Assembly: GCA_035534575.1 (NCBI GenBank)
Contig: DATLRT010000006.1
Span: 1-27,459 of the forward strand
Length of the DNA: 27,459 nt
Direction: 5' to 3'
DNA from: JAGWFU01 sp035534575
GTDB taxonomy: Archaea > Micrarchaeota > Micrarchaeia > Micrarchaeales > Micrarchaeaceae
Of the stretch, positions 7,850 to 14,955 are shown one piece after another. The position numbers were made by a program, and so were the translations under genes. The notes under the pieces were generated by a model that saw only the letters and a program-made list of their open reading frames with translations, did no database searches and had not been told where the DNA came from. Positions within the stretch are counted from its first letter, which is position 1. Each line of letters begins with the position of its first letter.

Positions 7850-8434
7850 ATGAAAAAGAGTGCGGCCGCCCACTATGGTCGAATCGGCGGGGCACTGATA
7901 ATAGCCGCAGTATTGCAGCTAGTGGTCTCGGTCCTCGTGGCCCAGCACATCTATCCCAATTACAGCCTCCAAAACAACTACATAAGCGACCTCGGCGTAG
8001 GCAGCACGGCCTGGCTGTTCAACACATCGATAATTACTTTCGGCATAATTCTGGTTCTATCGGGACTTCTTATCTACAAATCAGGGCTCAAGTATCGAGC
8101 TATCGCATTCATAGTGGCAGGCATAGGCGGGATGTGTGTCGGCCTCTTTCCCGAAACAACCGGACTGCCCCACGTCATCGCAGCAACAATCGCTTTCGGC
8201 GGCGTGGCGGTATCGGCCATCTGCTTCATAAGGGTATTCAAGGGCACCCTAAGGTACTACACCTTAATCTCAGGCCTGTTGGGCATAGCCATACTAGCAC
8301 TGTTCATACTGGGACTTCTGGGCATCCACGTAAACACGGGCCTTGGCAAGGGGGGATTCGAGGAGATACTCTTCTACAATGAGGTGCTGTGGGCGCTGGT
8401 GACCGGGATTTCCATAGTCTCCAGACGCATCTGA
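7850..8434 (+). CDS. DUF998 family membrane protein
   Basis: This 194-aa protein has six hydrophobic segments. The pattern matches DUF998: an extracellular Y-S-L-Q-N-N-Y-I-S-D-L-G after the first helix, W-L-F-N at the start of the second, G-L-F-P-E-T after the third and an H (L-P-H-V-I-A-A) beginning the fourth. The family has no settled function. The gene is divergent from the duplicated membrane protein and convergent with the surface protein ending at 8440. A TAAATTA at 7800-7806 is a possible TATA element. Confidence 0.8.
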   Translation: MKKSAAAHYGRIGGALIIAAVLQLVVSVLVAQHIYPNYSLQNNYISDLGVGSTAWLFNTSIITFGIILVLSGLLIYKSGLKYRAIAFIVAGIGGMCVGLFPETTGLPHVIAATIAFGGVAVSAICFIRVFKGTLRYYTLISGLLGIAILALFILGLLGIHVNTGLGKGGFEEILFYNEVLWALVTGISIVSRRI

Positions 8435-8439
8435 GGCAA

Positions 8440-9318
8440 TCACGGCAGCGTCTTTATGTAAGTTAGATTGGCCGTGCTCCGCAATGATGTCTCGTTCACC
8501 GACAGGTGCCCCCTTCCCTGCGAGGAGTTAAGGAAGATGTACATAGTGAGCGGTATCCAGTAATTGTTCGATATGCAGGTCTGGAAGAGGCCGCTCCAGT
8601 CCTGGCTTCGGTTCAGCGGCGTTATCGTGCCGTTTATGAAGGTGCAGGGCAGCCCGTTCCACTCGCTCTGGTAATAAGTGGTGTAGTTTACGTTCGTTAT
8701 CTGGTCTATCTGGGTGAACTCCAGGTTGGAGACGGAGGTCATGTTGAGTCCGCCCACGTAGTTGCTCCTCTTGCACGCCAGCTGGCCGCTCCTGCCCCCT
8801 AGTATCGCTGCTATGTTGGTGCTCTCTATCGCGCTCACGTTGAGGTTGGTGCACACAAAGGTGCCGTTTGTAAGATTGGCGTACAGGACATTGATGTTGC
8901 CATACGGGGCAAGGTTTGTCAGGTTGAAGTCGAACTTGTTCTGTCCGGTGTACTTGGCAGACCTTATGGTTACTGGAGAGCTGAATGTGGCCAAGAACGA
9001 GAGCCCGCCCGTTCCTATCTGGGCCTTCATGTCCCCGTTATACACTATGGTGGTCTGCGGTATGGAGCTTATGTACTGCTGGCTCAGGTTCGAGAGCGCT
9101 ATGAACACGTTTCCCTGGTTGGCCATCAGGGCCTCCGATATCTGGGGCATCACTGTCTCATTGGTTTCATTGAGCACAGGCGGGTTGGCGCTTATGTGCG
9201 AGGCGTTGAGGAACTGATAGGTAGCGCCAATGGCGGCTCCGCACAGTATTACCGCAACGGCAATTATGCCGAGGAGTTTGCCCATGCCCAATCCGGCAAC
9301 TACGCCAACAACTGTCAA
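8440..9318 (-). CDS. Exported, sequon-rich surface protein of unknown function
   Basis: This 292-aa protein has one N-terminal hydrophobic segment (about residues 13-34) followed by an Asn/Thr/Ser-rich ectodomain. There are more than a dozen N-x-S/T sequons (NET, NLS, NLT, NGT, NVS, NMT, NYT, NSS), consistent with an N-glycosylated extracellular protein. Four cysteines (F-V-C-T, L-A-C-K, L-P-C-T, Q-T-C-I) could form two disulfides, which fits the membrane-anchored DUF929 CxxC protein upstream. The start is a TTG at 9318, about 10 nt after the transcription start predicted from the TATA at 9350-9358. An ATG at 9285 is the alternative. No family was recognised. Confidence 0.65.
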   Translation of the reverse strand: MTVVGVVAGLGMGKLLGIIAVAVILCGAAIGATYQFLNASHISANPPVLNETNETVMPQISEALMANQGNVFIALSNLSQQYISSIPQTTIVYNGDMKAQIGTGGLSFLATFSSPVTIRSAKYTGQNKFDFNLTNLAPYGNINVLYANLTNGTFVCTNLNVSAIESTNIAAILGGRSGQLACKRSNYVGGLNMTSVSNLEFTQIDQITNVNYTTYYQSEWNGLPCTFINGTITPLNRSQDWSGLFQTCISNNYWIPLTMYIFLNSSQGRGHLSVNETSLRSTANLTYIKTLP

Positions 9319-9349
9319 CTTATCACAATAAAGATACTCTCAAGTCAGG

Positions 9350-9358
9350 TATTTTAAG
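9350..9358 (-). promoter_or_regulatory. TATA box of the surface-protein gene
   Basis: On the minus strand CTTAAAATA lies about 36 nt before the TTG start at 9318, predicting a short leader of roughly 10 nt. Confidence 0.45.
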
Positions 9359-9391
9359 CTTTGGAGCGCCATCCCTGTCCGGGATCGGCCA

Positions 9392-9916
9392 TCAGATAAC
9401 GGGCGCAGTTTCTGTTCTCAAGCCAACGTGGGCCTGGCTTCCGCCTATGTACTCGTCACCGTTTATCTCGCTAACCCTCTTCTGTATCGCCCGCCTCACC
9501 TCTGGACTCTTCTCTGTGTGCTCCAATTTCCTGAGCGTTTGTATATCGTAAATCCCATCCACTACTCTGATCATTTTTCCAACCCTAGCATCATTGAGTT
9601 TGGAAATCTCCGACACCACCGCATACTCATCGCCCGAAAGGTGGTTTATCCTCTTGTTTATCCCCAACCTGACAAACGGGTCTGTCTCTCTAAGCCACAA
9701 CGTACCCAGCGCCTTTGTGCTGTCCACTGAGTTTATGAATGTCATCTTTGCGCCCTGCAGCCCGTCACGGTTGGGGTACAAGGCCTCCAATGCGCCGGCG
9801 AGCTCGACAACCGCGCTAACGTGCTTTTCTTCTGTGGGCGATTTGGACTTTACCTCCTCGAGCCTCTCCATTATGCTCACCAGCCCGCCCTTAGTCGGAG
9901 TTTTTTCTATCATCAT
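9392..9916 (-). CDS. Small helical protein with two HEAT-like repeats, unknown function
   Basis: 174 aa from the ATG at 9916. A longer frame starts at 9982, but a strong TATA (TTTATATATT) sits inside it at about 9953-9962, so the shorter start is preferred; the ATG at 9913 is equally possible. The protein is charged and mostly helical with no membrane segment. Two related units are visible: D-P-F-V-R-L-G-I-N-K-R followed by L-S-G-D-E-Y, and S-P-E-V-R-R-A-I-Q-K-R followed by I-N-G-D-E-Y. The P-x-V-R-x-x-I-x-K-R core resembles a HEAT repeat helix, suggesting protein-protein interaction. I do not recognise a specific family. Confidence 0.6.
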   Translation of the reverse strand: MMIEKTPTKGGLVSIMERLEEVKSKSPTEEKHVSAVVELAGALEALYPNRDGLQGAKMTFINSVDSTKALGTLWLRETDPFVRLGINKRINHLSGDEYAVVSEISKLNDARVGKMIRVVDGIYDIQTLRKLEHTEKSPEVRRAIQKRVSEINGDEYIGGSQAHVGLRTETAPVI

Positions 9917-9952
9917 ACTCACACGCTTTACTAGCAAAGTAACGCTGAATGC

Positions 9953-9962
9953 AATATATAAA
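9953..9962 (-). promoter_or_regulatory. TATA box upstream of the HEAT-like gene
   Basis: TTTATATATT on the minus strand lies about 40 nt before the ATG at 9916. It falls within the longer frame, and so favours the shorter start. Confidence 0.5.
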
Positions 9963-10050
9963 CGAACCAGCCACATCGGCAATCGCCGAAAATTCCGTGC
10001 CTCACTTCCGCTAATTGGTAAAACATCTCGACGACAAATTTAACCGGGAG

Positions 10051-10572
10051 TCAAAAGTTTCTCCGTAGCCCATGCACAAATTGCGCATAGTAGCTGAGCG
10101 CAGCCATGGTCTTCAGGTCCACTATCTTTCCGCTCTTCACCATCTGCAGCGCCCTCGACAGCTTAACCTTCATGATGGTTATGTCCTCATTCCGATCCAG
10201 CGACCTCTTCCCTTTCTCCAGCCCTGTGGCTATGTAGAAGTGGGCCCAGAGCTTCATTGTCCCAGGGCTCTCAGCTAGCTTGGAGACGAACCTCATCCGC
10301 CCCGCACGGTAGCCCGTCTCCTCCTCCAGCTCCCTCCTCGCGGCGCTGATGGAGGGCTCGCGGTCCTCTATGTAGCCCGCAGGTATCTCGTATAAGTACC
10401 TGCCAAGCACTCCGCGGTATTGCCTCTCCAATATCACGGTGTCCTTGCCAAGTATGGGCAGGATCACAACTATGTCCCTCTTTGCCACGCAGTACAGAAA
10501 GTAGTCCTTCCCCTTCTTGTGCACCCTTATCCTCTCTATCCGCAGCCACTTGTTCTTGTACACTACCGTCAT
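10051..10572 (-). CDS. Nudix hydrolase, ADP-ribose pyrophosphatase-like
   Basis: This 173-aa protein has a complete Nudix box: G-Y-I-E-D-R-E, then seven residues, then R-E-L-E-E-E-T-G-Y (about residues 76-98), i.e. G-x5-E-x7-R-E-U-x-E-E-x-G. The preceding E-R-Q-Y-R...Y-E-I-P-A-G and following E-S-P-G-T-M motifs are typical of the ADP-ribose pyrophosphatase group, which cleaves ADP-ribose to AMP and ribose-5-phosphate. Substrate choice is inferred from these flanking motifs. The minus-strand TATA CTTAAATACG (10591-10600) lies about 24 nt before the ATG, so the mRNA is probably leaderless. The gene is divergent from the small helical protein at 10645. Confidence 0.9.
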   Translation of the reverse strand: MTVVYKNKWLRIERIRVHKKGKDYFLYCVAKRDIVVILPILGKDTVILERQYRGVLGRYLYEIPAGYIEDREPSISAARRELEEETGYRAGRMRFVSKLAESPGTMKLWAHFYIATGLEKGKRSLDRNEDITIMKVKLSRALQMVKSGKIVDLKTMAALSYYAQFVHGLRRNF

Positions 10573-10590
10573 AAAATGCGCCTATTTTTC

Positions 10591-10622
10591 CGTATTTAAG
10601 TCTATGTGGCAACCTATAAATA
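10591..10622. promoter_or_regulatory. Back-to-back leaderless promoters
   Basis: Minus-strand TATA CTTAAATACG (10591-10600) serves the Nudix gene (ATG at 10572). Plus-strand CTATAAATA (about 10614-10622) lies 27 nt before the ATG at 10645. Both spacings match transcription starting at the start codon. Confidence 0.6.
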
Positions 10623-10644
10623 TTACCTTCGCTGCGTAATAATC

Positions 10645-10956
10645 ATGTCAGGAACGCAGACTGTGAGCGTCTCACAGGTCATGAAAGAGGCCAGGAAACT
10701 GAAGGATGAAGGGCTAAGCATCAGTGCTTCAAAGCTGTACCTCTCTATAGACAGGAAGGACAAGGCTGCAGAAGCGTTGGAGAGAGGTGGATGGTTCGGC
10801 CTCGCGATAGACCTTCGTTTGGAAATGGGGAACACTAACAAGGCTATTGACGACGCCCTAAAGGCTAGGAACCTCAAGATGGCGGCCAAGCTGATGGAGT
10901 CGGTAGGGAATAAGGAGGGAGCCAAAAAACTCCTGCGCGTCGCCATTATAGCATAA
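10645..10956 (+). CDS. Small alpha-helical repeat protein, unknown function
   Basis: 103 aa from the ATG at 10645, chosen because a TATA box centred about 27 nt upstream predicts a leaderless transcript. The frame is open further upstream to 10606, but that part overlaps the promoter. The sequence reads as consecutive amphipathic helix pairs with TPR/coatomer-like spacing: D-K-A-A-E-A-L-E-R-G-G, F-G-L-A-I-D-L-R-L-E-M-G, N-K-A-I-D-D-A-L-K-A-R-N, L-K-M-A-A-K-L-M-E-S-V-G. It has no membrane segment and is highly charged. A protein-interaction scaffold is plausible. No named family was recognised. Confidence 0.65.
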   Translation: MSGTQTVSVSQVMKEARKLKDEGLSISASKLYLSIDRKDKAAEALERGGWFGLAIDLRLEMGNTNKAIDDALKARNLKMAAKLMESVGNKEGAKKLLRVAIIA

Positions 10957-10985
10957 TTTTCCAAGTTAACAACCAAGTGATAAAT

Positions 10986-11462
10986 ATGTCAACCACAATC
11001 GCACACGACAAATACGAAAAAGAGCACCAGAAGATTGAGCTCCGAAAAACGCTGGATCGTCAGCTGGACAAGTTCGATTCATTGGTTACTGAGATACTCA
11101 GCAAATCAGATAAAAAAGTTCATGGAACGCTTCGACTTCTCGGGAACGAAGAAATACCTATTCCTGAGCCTATTTTCAGCGAGAAGAAATTTGCCGGGAA
11201 AACTTCAGTATCACAAGTAATCTCATTTGAGTCCCGTATGTACCACAACACTACTCATGAGGTGGAAGTCGTGTTATCAAAATCAACCTCCAATTCATCT
11301 GCTGACGCAGTGCTCAAGATCAACGTAGGGCAAAAATTGCCCGATGTCTACTCTAAAGCGGTCTATGAGGCAGCCAGGCAGTTTCCTGACACCGTAGAGA
11401 TGGGCGCAGGGAGGAAATACCAGATTGTTATAACGCAATCTACTGTTGGATTCCGCCTGTAA
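10986..11462 (+). CDS. Hypothetical protein
   Basis: 158 aa from the ATG at 10986; a GTG at 10977 is also in frame. The N-terminal third is charged and likely helical (K-Y-E-K-E-H-Q-K-I-E-L-R-K-T-L-D-R-Q-L-D-K-F-D). The rest is a mixed beta/helix region ending in Q-I-V-I-T-Q-S-T-V-G-F-R-L. There are no cysteines, signal peptide or membrane segment. The base composition looks more AT-rich than its neighbours. It follows the small helical gene by 29 nt, so co-transcription is possible. I do not recognise it. Confidence 0.6.
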   Translation: MSTTIAHDKYEKEHQKIELRKTLDRQLDKFDSLVTEILSKSDKKVHGTLRLLGNEEIPIPEPIFSEKKFAGKTSVSQVISFESRMYHNTTHEVEVVLSKSTSNSSADAVLKINVGQKLPDVYSKAVYEAARQFPDTVEMGAGRKYQIVITQSTVGFRL

Positions 11463-11511
11463 CCAATTTTCAGCACGCAATCGGCTCCAACAGAGCTTTC
11501 GTCATTAGTCG

Positions 11512-11531
11512 TTAGCCATCGCTGTGGCTAA
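11512..11531 (+). repeat. 7-bp perfect hairpin in an intergenic region
   Basis: TTAGCCA (11512-11518) and TGGCTAA (11525-11531) form a 7-bp stem with a 6-nt loop, 50 nt after the hypothetical gene and just before the TATA of the mevalonate operon. It is not followed by a T-tract. It may be an mRNA 3'-end structure or an operator. The rest of the 11463-11579 gap shows nothing else. Confidence 0.35.
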
Positions 11532-11538
11532 AAGAAGG

Positions 11539-11549
11539 ATTATATAAAT
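11539..11549 (+). promoter_or_regulatory. TATA box of the mevalonate-pathway pair
   Basis: TTATATAAATC lies about 35 nt before the ATG at 11580 and predicts transcription from about 11570, leaving a leader of roughly 10 nt. Confidence 0.6.
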
Positions 11550-11579
11550 CCACTATCTATCGCTTAAGTGGCGTTTAAC

Positions 11580-12635
11580 ATGGAGAATGAAGTTTGCACG
11601 GCAATAGGGACTTCCAACAAGGCGTTGGTCCTGTACTGGGGAAAGAGGGACTTTGACCTCAACCTCCCCCTCAACTCCTCTGTAAGCATCACACTGGATG
11701 AAACCCTGAACACAAGGACAAGCATCATGTTTTCGCCTAAGTTCAGCAAGGACGCCATGTATCTGGATGGGGAGTACCACGAACTGAGTGCGCATCCAGA
11801 GCGTAAGATGAGCATACTACATGCGACCTTGAACGAACTTAGGAAGAGGTCCGCCATCAAGAGCCACGCTCTGATAGTCACACAAAACTCATTTCCCAAA
11901 TCCGTCGGGCTTGCCTCAAGCGCCTCCGGCGCAGTCACCTTCGTCTACGCCGCATCAAAGGCATTAGGTGTGGATATGGATGAGATGGAAATGTCGAAAA
12001 TGGTAAGGAACATAAGCGGTAGTGGCAGCAGGAGCGTCTTCGGTGGATTCTCGGCGTGGAAGAAGGGCACCAGATCCGATGGCGAGGACTCTTACGCCTA
12101 TCCGATTGCCGACCAGAACCACTGGCCGGAATTCATAGATGTAATTGGAATGGTCTCCGCAGTGAAAAAGAAGATATCCACTGATGAAGGGCACATGATA
12201 ACCACTAAGACCAGCCCCCTACTGAAACACAGGTGCACACAGGCGGAAGTGGACACTGAAACGATGTCAAACGCTATACTTAAAAGGGACTTTCACACTG
12301 TCGCATATACTACCATGAGGGACTCGAACTGTATGCATGCAACCATGCTCGATTCATGGCCTCCAATAAGCTATCTCACTGACAAGTCAAAGGAAGTGAT
12401 GGAGAAGGTTCATGCGCTCAACGATTCGGAGGGCAAGACAGTAGCAGGATACACCTTCGATGCCGGCCCGAACCCCCATATAATGACAACTAGAAAGTAC
12501 GAGCACAAAGTTGTAAGCATTCTAGATGAGGTTCTTGGTGAGGGCAAGCACTACGTTGCAGGACAGGGCTCCGGTCCCAGACTGCTCAAGGACTCAGACT
12601 CGTTAATAGACCTTGACAAGCTAAAGCCTAGGTAG
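11580..12635 (+). CDS. Diphosphomevalonate decarboxylase family protein (GHMP superfamily)
   Basis: 351 aa from the ATG at 11580 (GTG at 11568 is also in frame). From this ATG the N-terminus aligns without gaps to yeast mevalonate diphosphate decarboxylase: Asn13 and Y19-W20-G21-K22-R23-D24 coincide. Family motifs continue with S-V-G-L-A-S-S-A-S-G (phosphate loop), S-G-S-G-S-R-S-V-F-G-G-F (Arg) and Y-T-F-D-A-G-P-N (catalytic Asp, about residue 294). The active-site Lys18 of the yeast enzyme is Leu here. The next gene, 5 nt downstream, is isopentenyl phosphate kinase, so the product may be isopentenyl phosphate. The substrate could then be phosphomevalonate or mevalonate 3,5-bisphosphate rather than diphosphomevalonate. 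Family assignment is strong; the exact substrate is open. Confidence 0.85.
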   Translation: MENEVCTAIGTSNKALVLYWGKRDFDLNLPLNSSVSITLDETLNTRTSIMFSPKFSKDAMYLDGEYHELSAHPERKMSILHATLNELRKRSAIKSHALIVTQNSFPKSVGLASSASGAVTFVYAASKALGVDMDEMEMSKMVRNISGSGSRSVFGGFSAWKKGTRSDGEDSYAYPIADQNHWPEFIDVIGMVSAVKKKISTDEGHMITTKTSPLLKHRCTQAEVDTETMSNAILKRDFHTVAYTTMRDSNCMHATMLDSWPPISYLTDKSKEVMEKVHALNDSEGKTVAGYTFDAGPNPHIMTTRKYEHKVVSILDEVLGEGKHYVAGQGSGPRLLKDSDSLIDLDKLKPR

Positions 12636-12640
12636 ATCTC

Positions 12641-13453
12641 ATGGCCAAAGATTTGATACTCATAAAGATCGGGGGCAGCGTCATAACCGACGTCAGCAGG
12701 CCCAACACCGCCAAGAACACCGAGATAAGGAGGCTACTGAAGGAGATTGCGGACGCGAAGAAGGCGATGGGCTTCGACATTATCATAGGCCACGGAAGCG
12801 GCTCTTTCGCTCACATCGTTGGCAAGAGGTACAGGGTGAACGAGGGGCTTGTGAACGAGGAGAGCAGGGTCGGTGCATCGCTCACCCACATGGCGGCGCA
12901 AAGGCTCAACATGATAGTCAACGAGATAGGCCTTGACATGGGACTGCCGATGTACTCATTCACCGCATCGAGCTTCAGCAGGGCCGACTCAATGAAGCTA
13001 GACTCCGGCTTTTCCGATTCTATATCCACCGCGCTAGCCACGGGGTTCATACCTACGGTGTACGGCGATGTGGTTCTAGACTCCAAGCAGGGCGTCGCCA
13101 TCGCCTCAACCGAGGAGATATTTCGCTTCCTTTCGCAGAGCATAAAGCCCACCAAGATAATAATGGGAACCGACGTCAACGGCATCTACGACAAGGATCC
13201 TATGCTCAATGCAGGGGCGAAGCTGGTAAAATCGGTCCATAGCGGCAACTACGAGGAGATAACGAAGTTCGCAGGCGAGGCGAGGAAGATAGACGTGTCC
13301 GGGGGCATGCACACCAAGCTCTCAAGGCTTTACGAGATGGTCAACAAGACCGGCGCCACCGGCTTCATAGCAAACGCCACTGTTCCTGGAACCATAAACA
13401 AGATACTTCAGGGCAAGGAGAGCGAGATAGAGTGCACCGTTGTAACCAAGTGA
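12641..13453 (+). CDS. Isopentenyl phosphate kinase
   Basis: This 270-aa protein belongs to the amino-acid-kinase family. I-L-I-K-I-G-G-S-V-I-T (about residues 6-16) is the phosphate-binding N-terminus. G-H-G-S-G-S-F-A-H (about residues 50-58) contains the His characteristic of isopentenyl phosphate kinase. M-G-T-D-V-N-G-I-Y-D-K-D-P is the nucleotide site. The enzyme converts isopentenyl phosphate to isopentenyl diphosphate, the last step of the archaeal alternative mevalonate pathways feeding membrane lipid synthesis. It is co-transcribed with the decarboxylase homologue 5 nt upstream. Length and motifs are normal. Confidence 0.92.
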   Translation: MAKDLILIKIGGSVITDVSRPNTAKNTEIRRLLKEIADAKKAMGFDIIIGHGSGSFAHIVGKRYRVNEGLVNEESRVGASLTHMAAQRLNMIVNEIGLDMGLPMYSFTASSFSRADSMKLDSGFSDSISTALATGFIPTVYGDVVLDSKQGVAIASTEEIFRFLSQSIKPTKIIMGTDVNGIYDKDPMLNAGAKLVKSVHSGNYEEITKFAGEARKIDVSGGMHTKLSRLYEMVNKTGATGFIANATVPGTINKILQGKESEIECTVVTK

Positions 13454-13477
13454 CGGCGGGTTACCAGAAGCACACGG

Positions 13478-13485
13478 ATTAAATA
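13478..13485 (+). promoter_or_regulatory. TATA box of the HAD-proline dehydrogenase-ProRS operon
   Basis: ATTAAATA lies about 26 nt before the ATG at 13508, predicting a leaderless mRNA. No other promoter is apparent before the end of proS. Confidence 0.55.
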
Positions 13486-13507
13486 GATTCCATTCGTTAG
13501 TAGCTCT

Positions 13508-14101
13508 ATGATAAAGCTCCTGATATTCGACATAGGCGGAGTCATCATAAAGTTCAGGGAGATAGACTACGTCAAGTACATAGCCAAGAAGCACAAATTC
13601 CCCATCTACGAGTTCGCCAGGACGCTCTTTCCTCTTATTGACAAGATGGAGCTCGGAGAGCTGAGGCTCAAGGAGTTGGAAGACCATATGTCAGCCGCAT
13701 TCGGGATCAAGAACTCTGGTCTTGAGTGGGACTCCGCATACGAGCGATTGGCCAAGGTGGACAATAGCACAAGAGCGCTGATAACCAAACTCTCCAAGAG
13801 ATACAAGGTGGTCCTTCTCTCCAATGTCAGCGAGACAAGATACGATGTTCTTAAGCGCGTTCTCATAGGGCACCTGAATGTGAGGGCATTCGCCTCCTGC
13901 TACCTCCACATGAGGAAGCCGGATCCAAAGATATACAGGTACGTGCTCTCTAAGATGGATGCGAGGCCATCTGAGGCGGTGTTTATCGACGACCTGATTC
14001 CTAACGTGAGGGGCGCGAGGAGGGTGGGGATAGCCGCCATACAGTTCAAGAGCGCGACGCAGGTCGCCAGGGAGCTGAGGAAGCACGGAGTCACGGTGTA
14101 G
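13508..14101 (+). CDS. HAD-superfamily hydrolase (HAD-IA type)
   Basis: This 197-aa protein has all four HAD motifs: F-D-I-G-G-V (nucleophile Asp8), L-L-S-N-V (motif II Ser), R-K-P-D-P-K-I-Y (motif III Lys) and F-I-D-D-L-I-P-N-V (motif IV acidic pair). As in the F-D-x-G-G-V subgroup of sugar phosphatases, the second Asp of motif I is Gly, so the usual acid/base Asp is absent. A helical cap occupies about residues 15-85. The substrate is unknown; a small phosphorylated metabolite is likely. It heads an operon, with proline dehydrogenase starting 2 nt after its stop. Confidence 0.88.
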   Translation: MIKLLIFDIGGVIIKFREIDYVKYIAKKHKFPIYEFARTLFPLIDKMELGELRLKELEDHMSAAFGIKNSGLEWDSAYERLAKVDNSTRALITKLSKRYKVVLLSNVSETRYDVLKRVLIGHLNVRAFASCYLHMRKPDPKIYRYVLSKMDARPSEAVFIDDLIPNVRGARRVGIAAIQFKSATQVARELRKHGVTV

Positions 14102-14103
14102 CG

Positions 14104-14955
14104 ATGCCGATAGCTATACTCGAGCGGCTGTTCGCGGGCAGGTGGATAGCAGGGCCTGAGATAGACGACGCTATTGCTGTAGCAAAGAGATTCAACAGGA
14201 GGGGAGCGTCAGCCATATTCAACTATCTCGGCGAGGACCTGAAGGACAGGGGCGCTGTAGATGATGCGGTAAAAATCTACTCGCAGCTGATAAACCGCAT
14301 CGGCAAGGGCGGCGTAAGAGCCAGCATATCCGTAAAGCCCACGCAGCTCGGGGCCTCGATAGGTTTCAAGACATTCATGAAGAACTACATCAAGATAGTC
14401 GCCCTGGCAAAGCGCAACGGCGTGTTCGTCTGGTTCGACATGGAGTCGCAGGGGATGGTAGACACAGTCATAAAAGCGTACAGGGGAGACATGAAGAGCA
14501 GGGACACCGGGATATGTATACAGGCATATCTCACTAGGAGCTACGCCGACGCGCTCAGCCTTGCAAAAGAGGGCGCAGTGATACGTTTGGTCAAGGGAGC
14601 TTACAAAGAGAGCCCCGATGTGGCATACCAGACCAAGGAGGCGATAACAGCTAACTACCTGCGCATAATGGAGATGCTGTTCAGGACATCCAAGCGCTTC
14701 ATGCTCGCAACCCACGACCTCGGGATACTTGAGCGCGCACACAAGCTCAACAAGGCGCACAAGAGGCAGGTGGAGTACGCGATGCTAAACGGGATAAGGA
14801 ACAAGTGTGTAGTCGCAATGGCAAAGCATGGAGACCGCGTATCCGTCTACGTGCCCTTCGGAGGCTCATGGCTGAACTACTCATACAGAAGGCTTAAAGA
14901 AGCTGGTCACCTATCCTTAATATTGAAATCTGTATTCGAAGACCAGGCGATTTGA
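14104..14955 (+). CDS. Proline dehydrogenase (FAD-dependent)
   Basis: This 283-aa protein has the size of short monofunctional archaeal/bacterial PRODHs. Signature elements are S-I-S-V-K-P-T-Q-L-G, F-D-M-E-S, Q-A-Y-L-T-R, the flavin-site strand I-R-L-V-K-G-A-Y-K-E, A-T-H-D, and the C-terminal V-Y-V-P-F-G-G-S-W...Y-R-R-L-K-E (substrate-binding arginines). It oxidises proline to pyrroline-5-carboxylate. The P5C dehydrogenase-like ALDH at 24168 could finish the conversion to glutamate. The stop codon overlaps the proS start by 1 nt, so the proline-burning enzyme and the proline-charging synthetase are translationally linked. Confidence 0.9.
   Translation: MPIAILERLFAGRWIAGPEIDDAIAVAKRFNRRGASAIFNYLGEDLKDRGAVDDAVKIYSQLINRIGKGGVRASISVKPTQLGASIGFKTFMKNYIKIVALAKRNGVFVWFDMESQGMVDTVIKAYRGDMKSRDTGICIQAYLTRSYADALSLAKEGAVIRLVKGAYKESPDVAYQTKEAITANYLRIMEMLFRTSKRFMLATHDLGILERAHKLNKAHKRQVEYAMLNGIRNKCVVAMAKHGDRVSVYVPFGGSWLNYSYRRLKEAGHLSLILKSVFEDQAI

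Noticed and set aside
7780..7851. Longer start of the duplicated membrane protein at 7851
   Set aside because: It would overlap the start codon of the divergent DUF998 gene and leave no promoter. The ATG at 7779 has GGTGA in front.
11463..11511. Possible minus-strand C/D RNA (ATGACGA ... CTGA)
   Set aside because: The C box deviates, there are no internal D' and C' boxes, and there is no TATA at the right distance.
14209..14760. 183-aa open frame antisense to proline dehydrogenase
   Set aside because: Shadow frame with no domain. The sense frame carries the full set of PRODH motifs.
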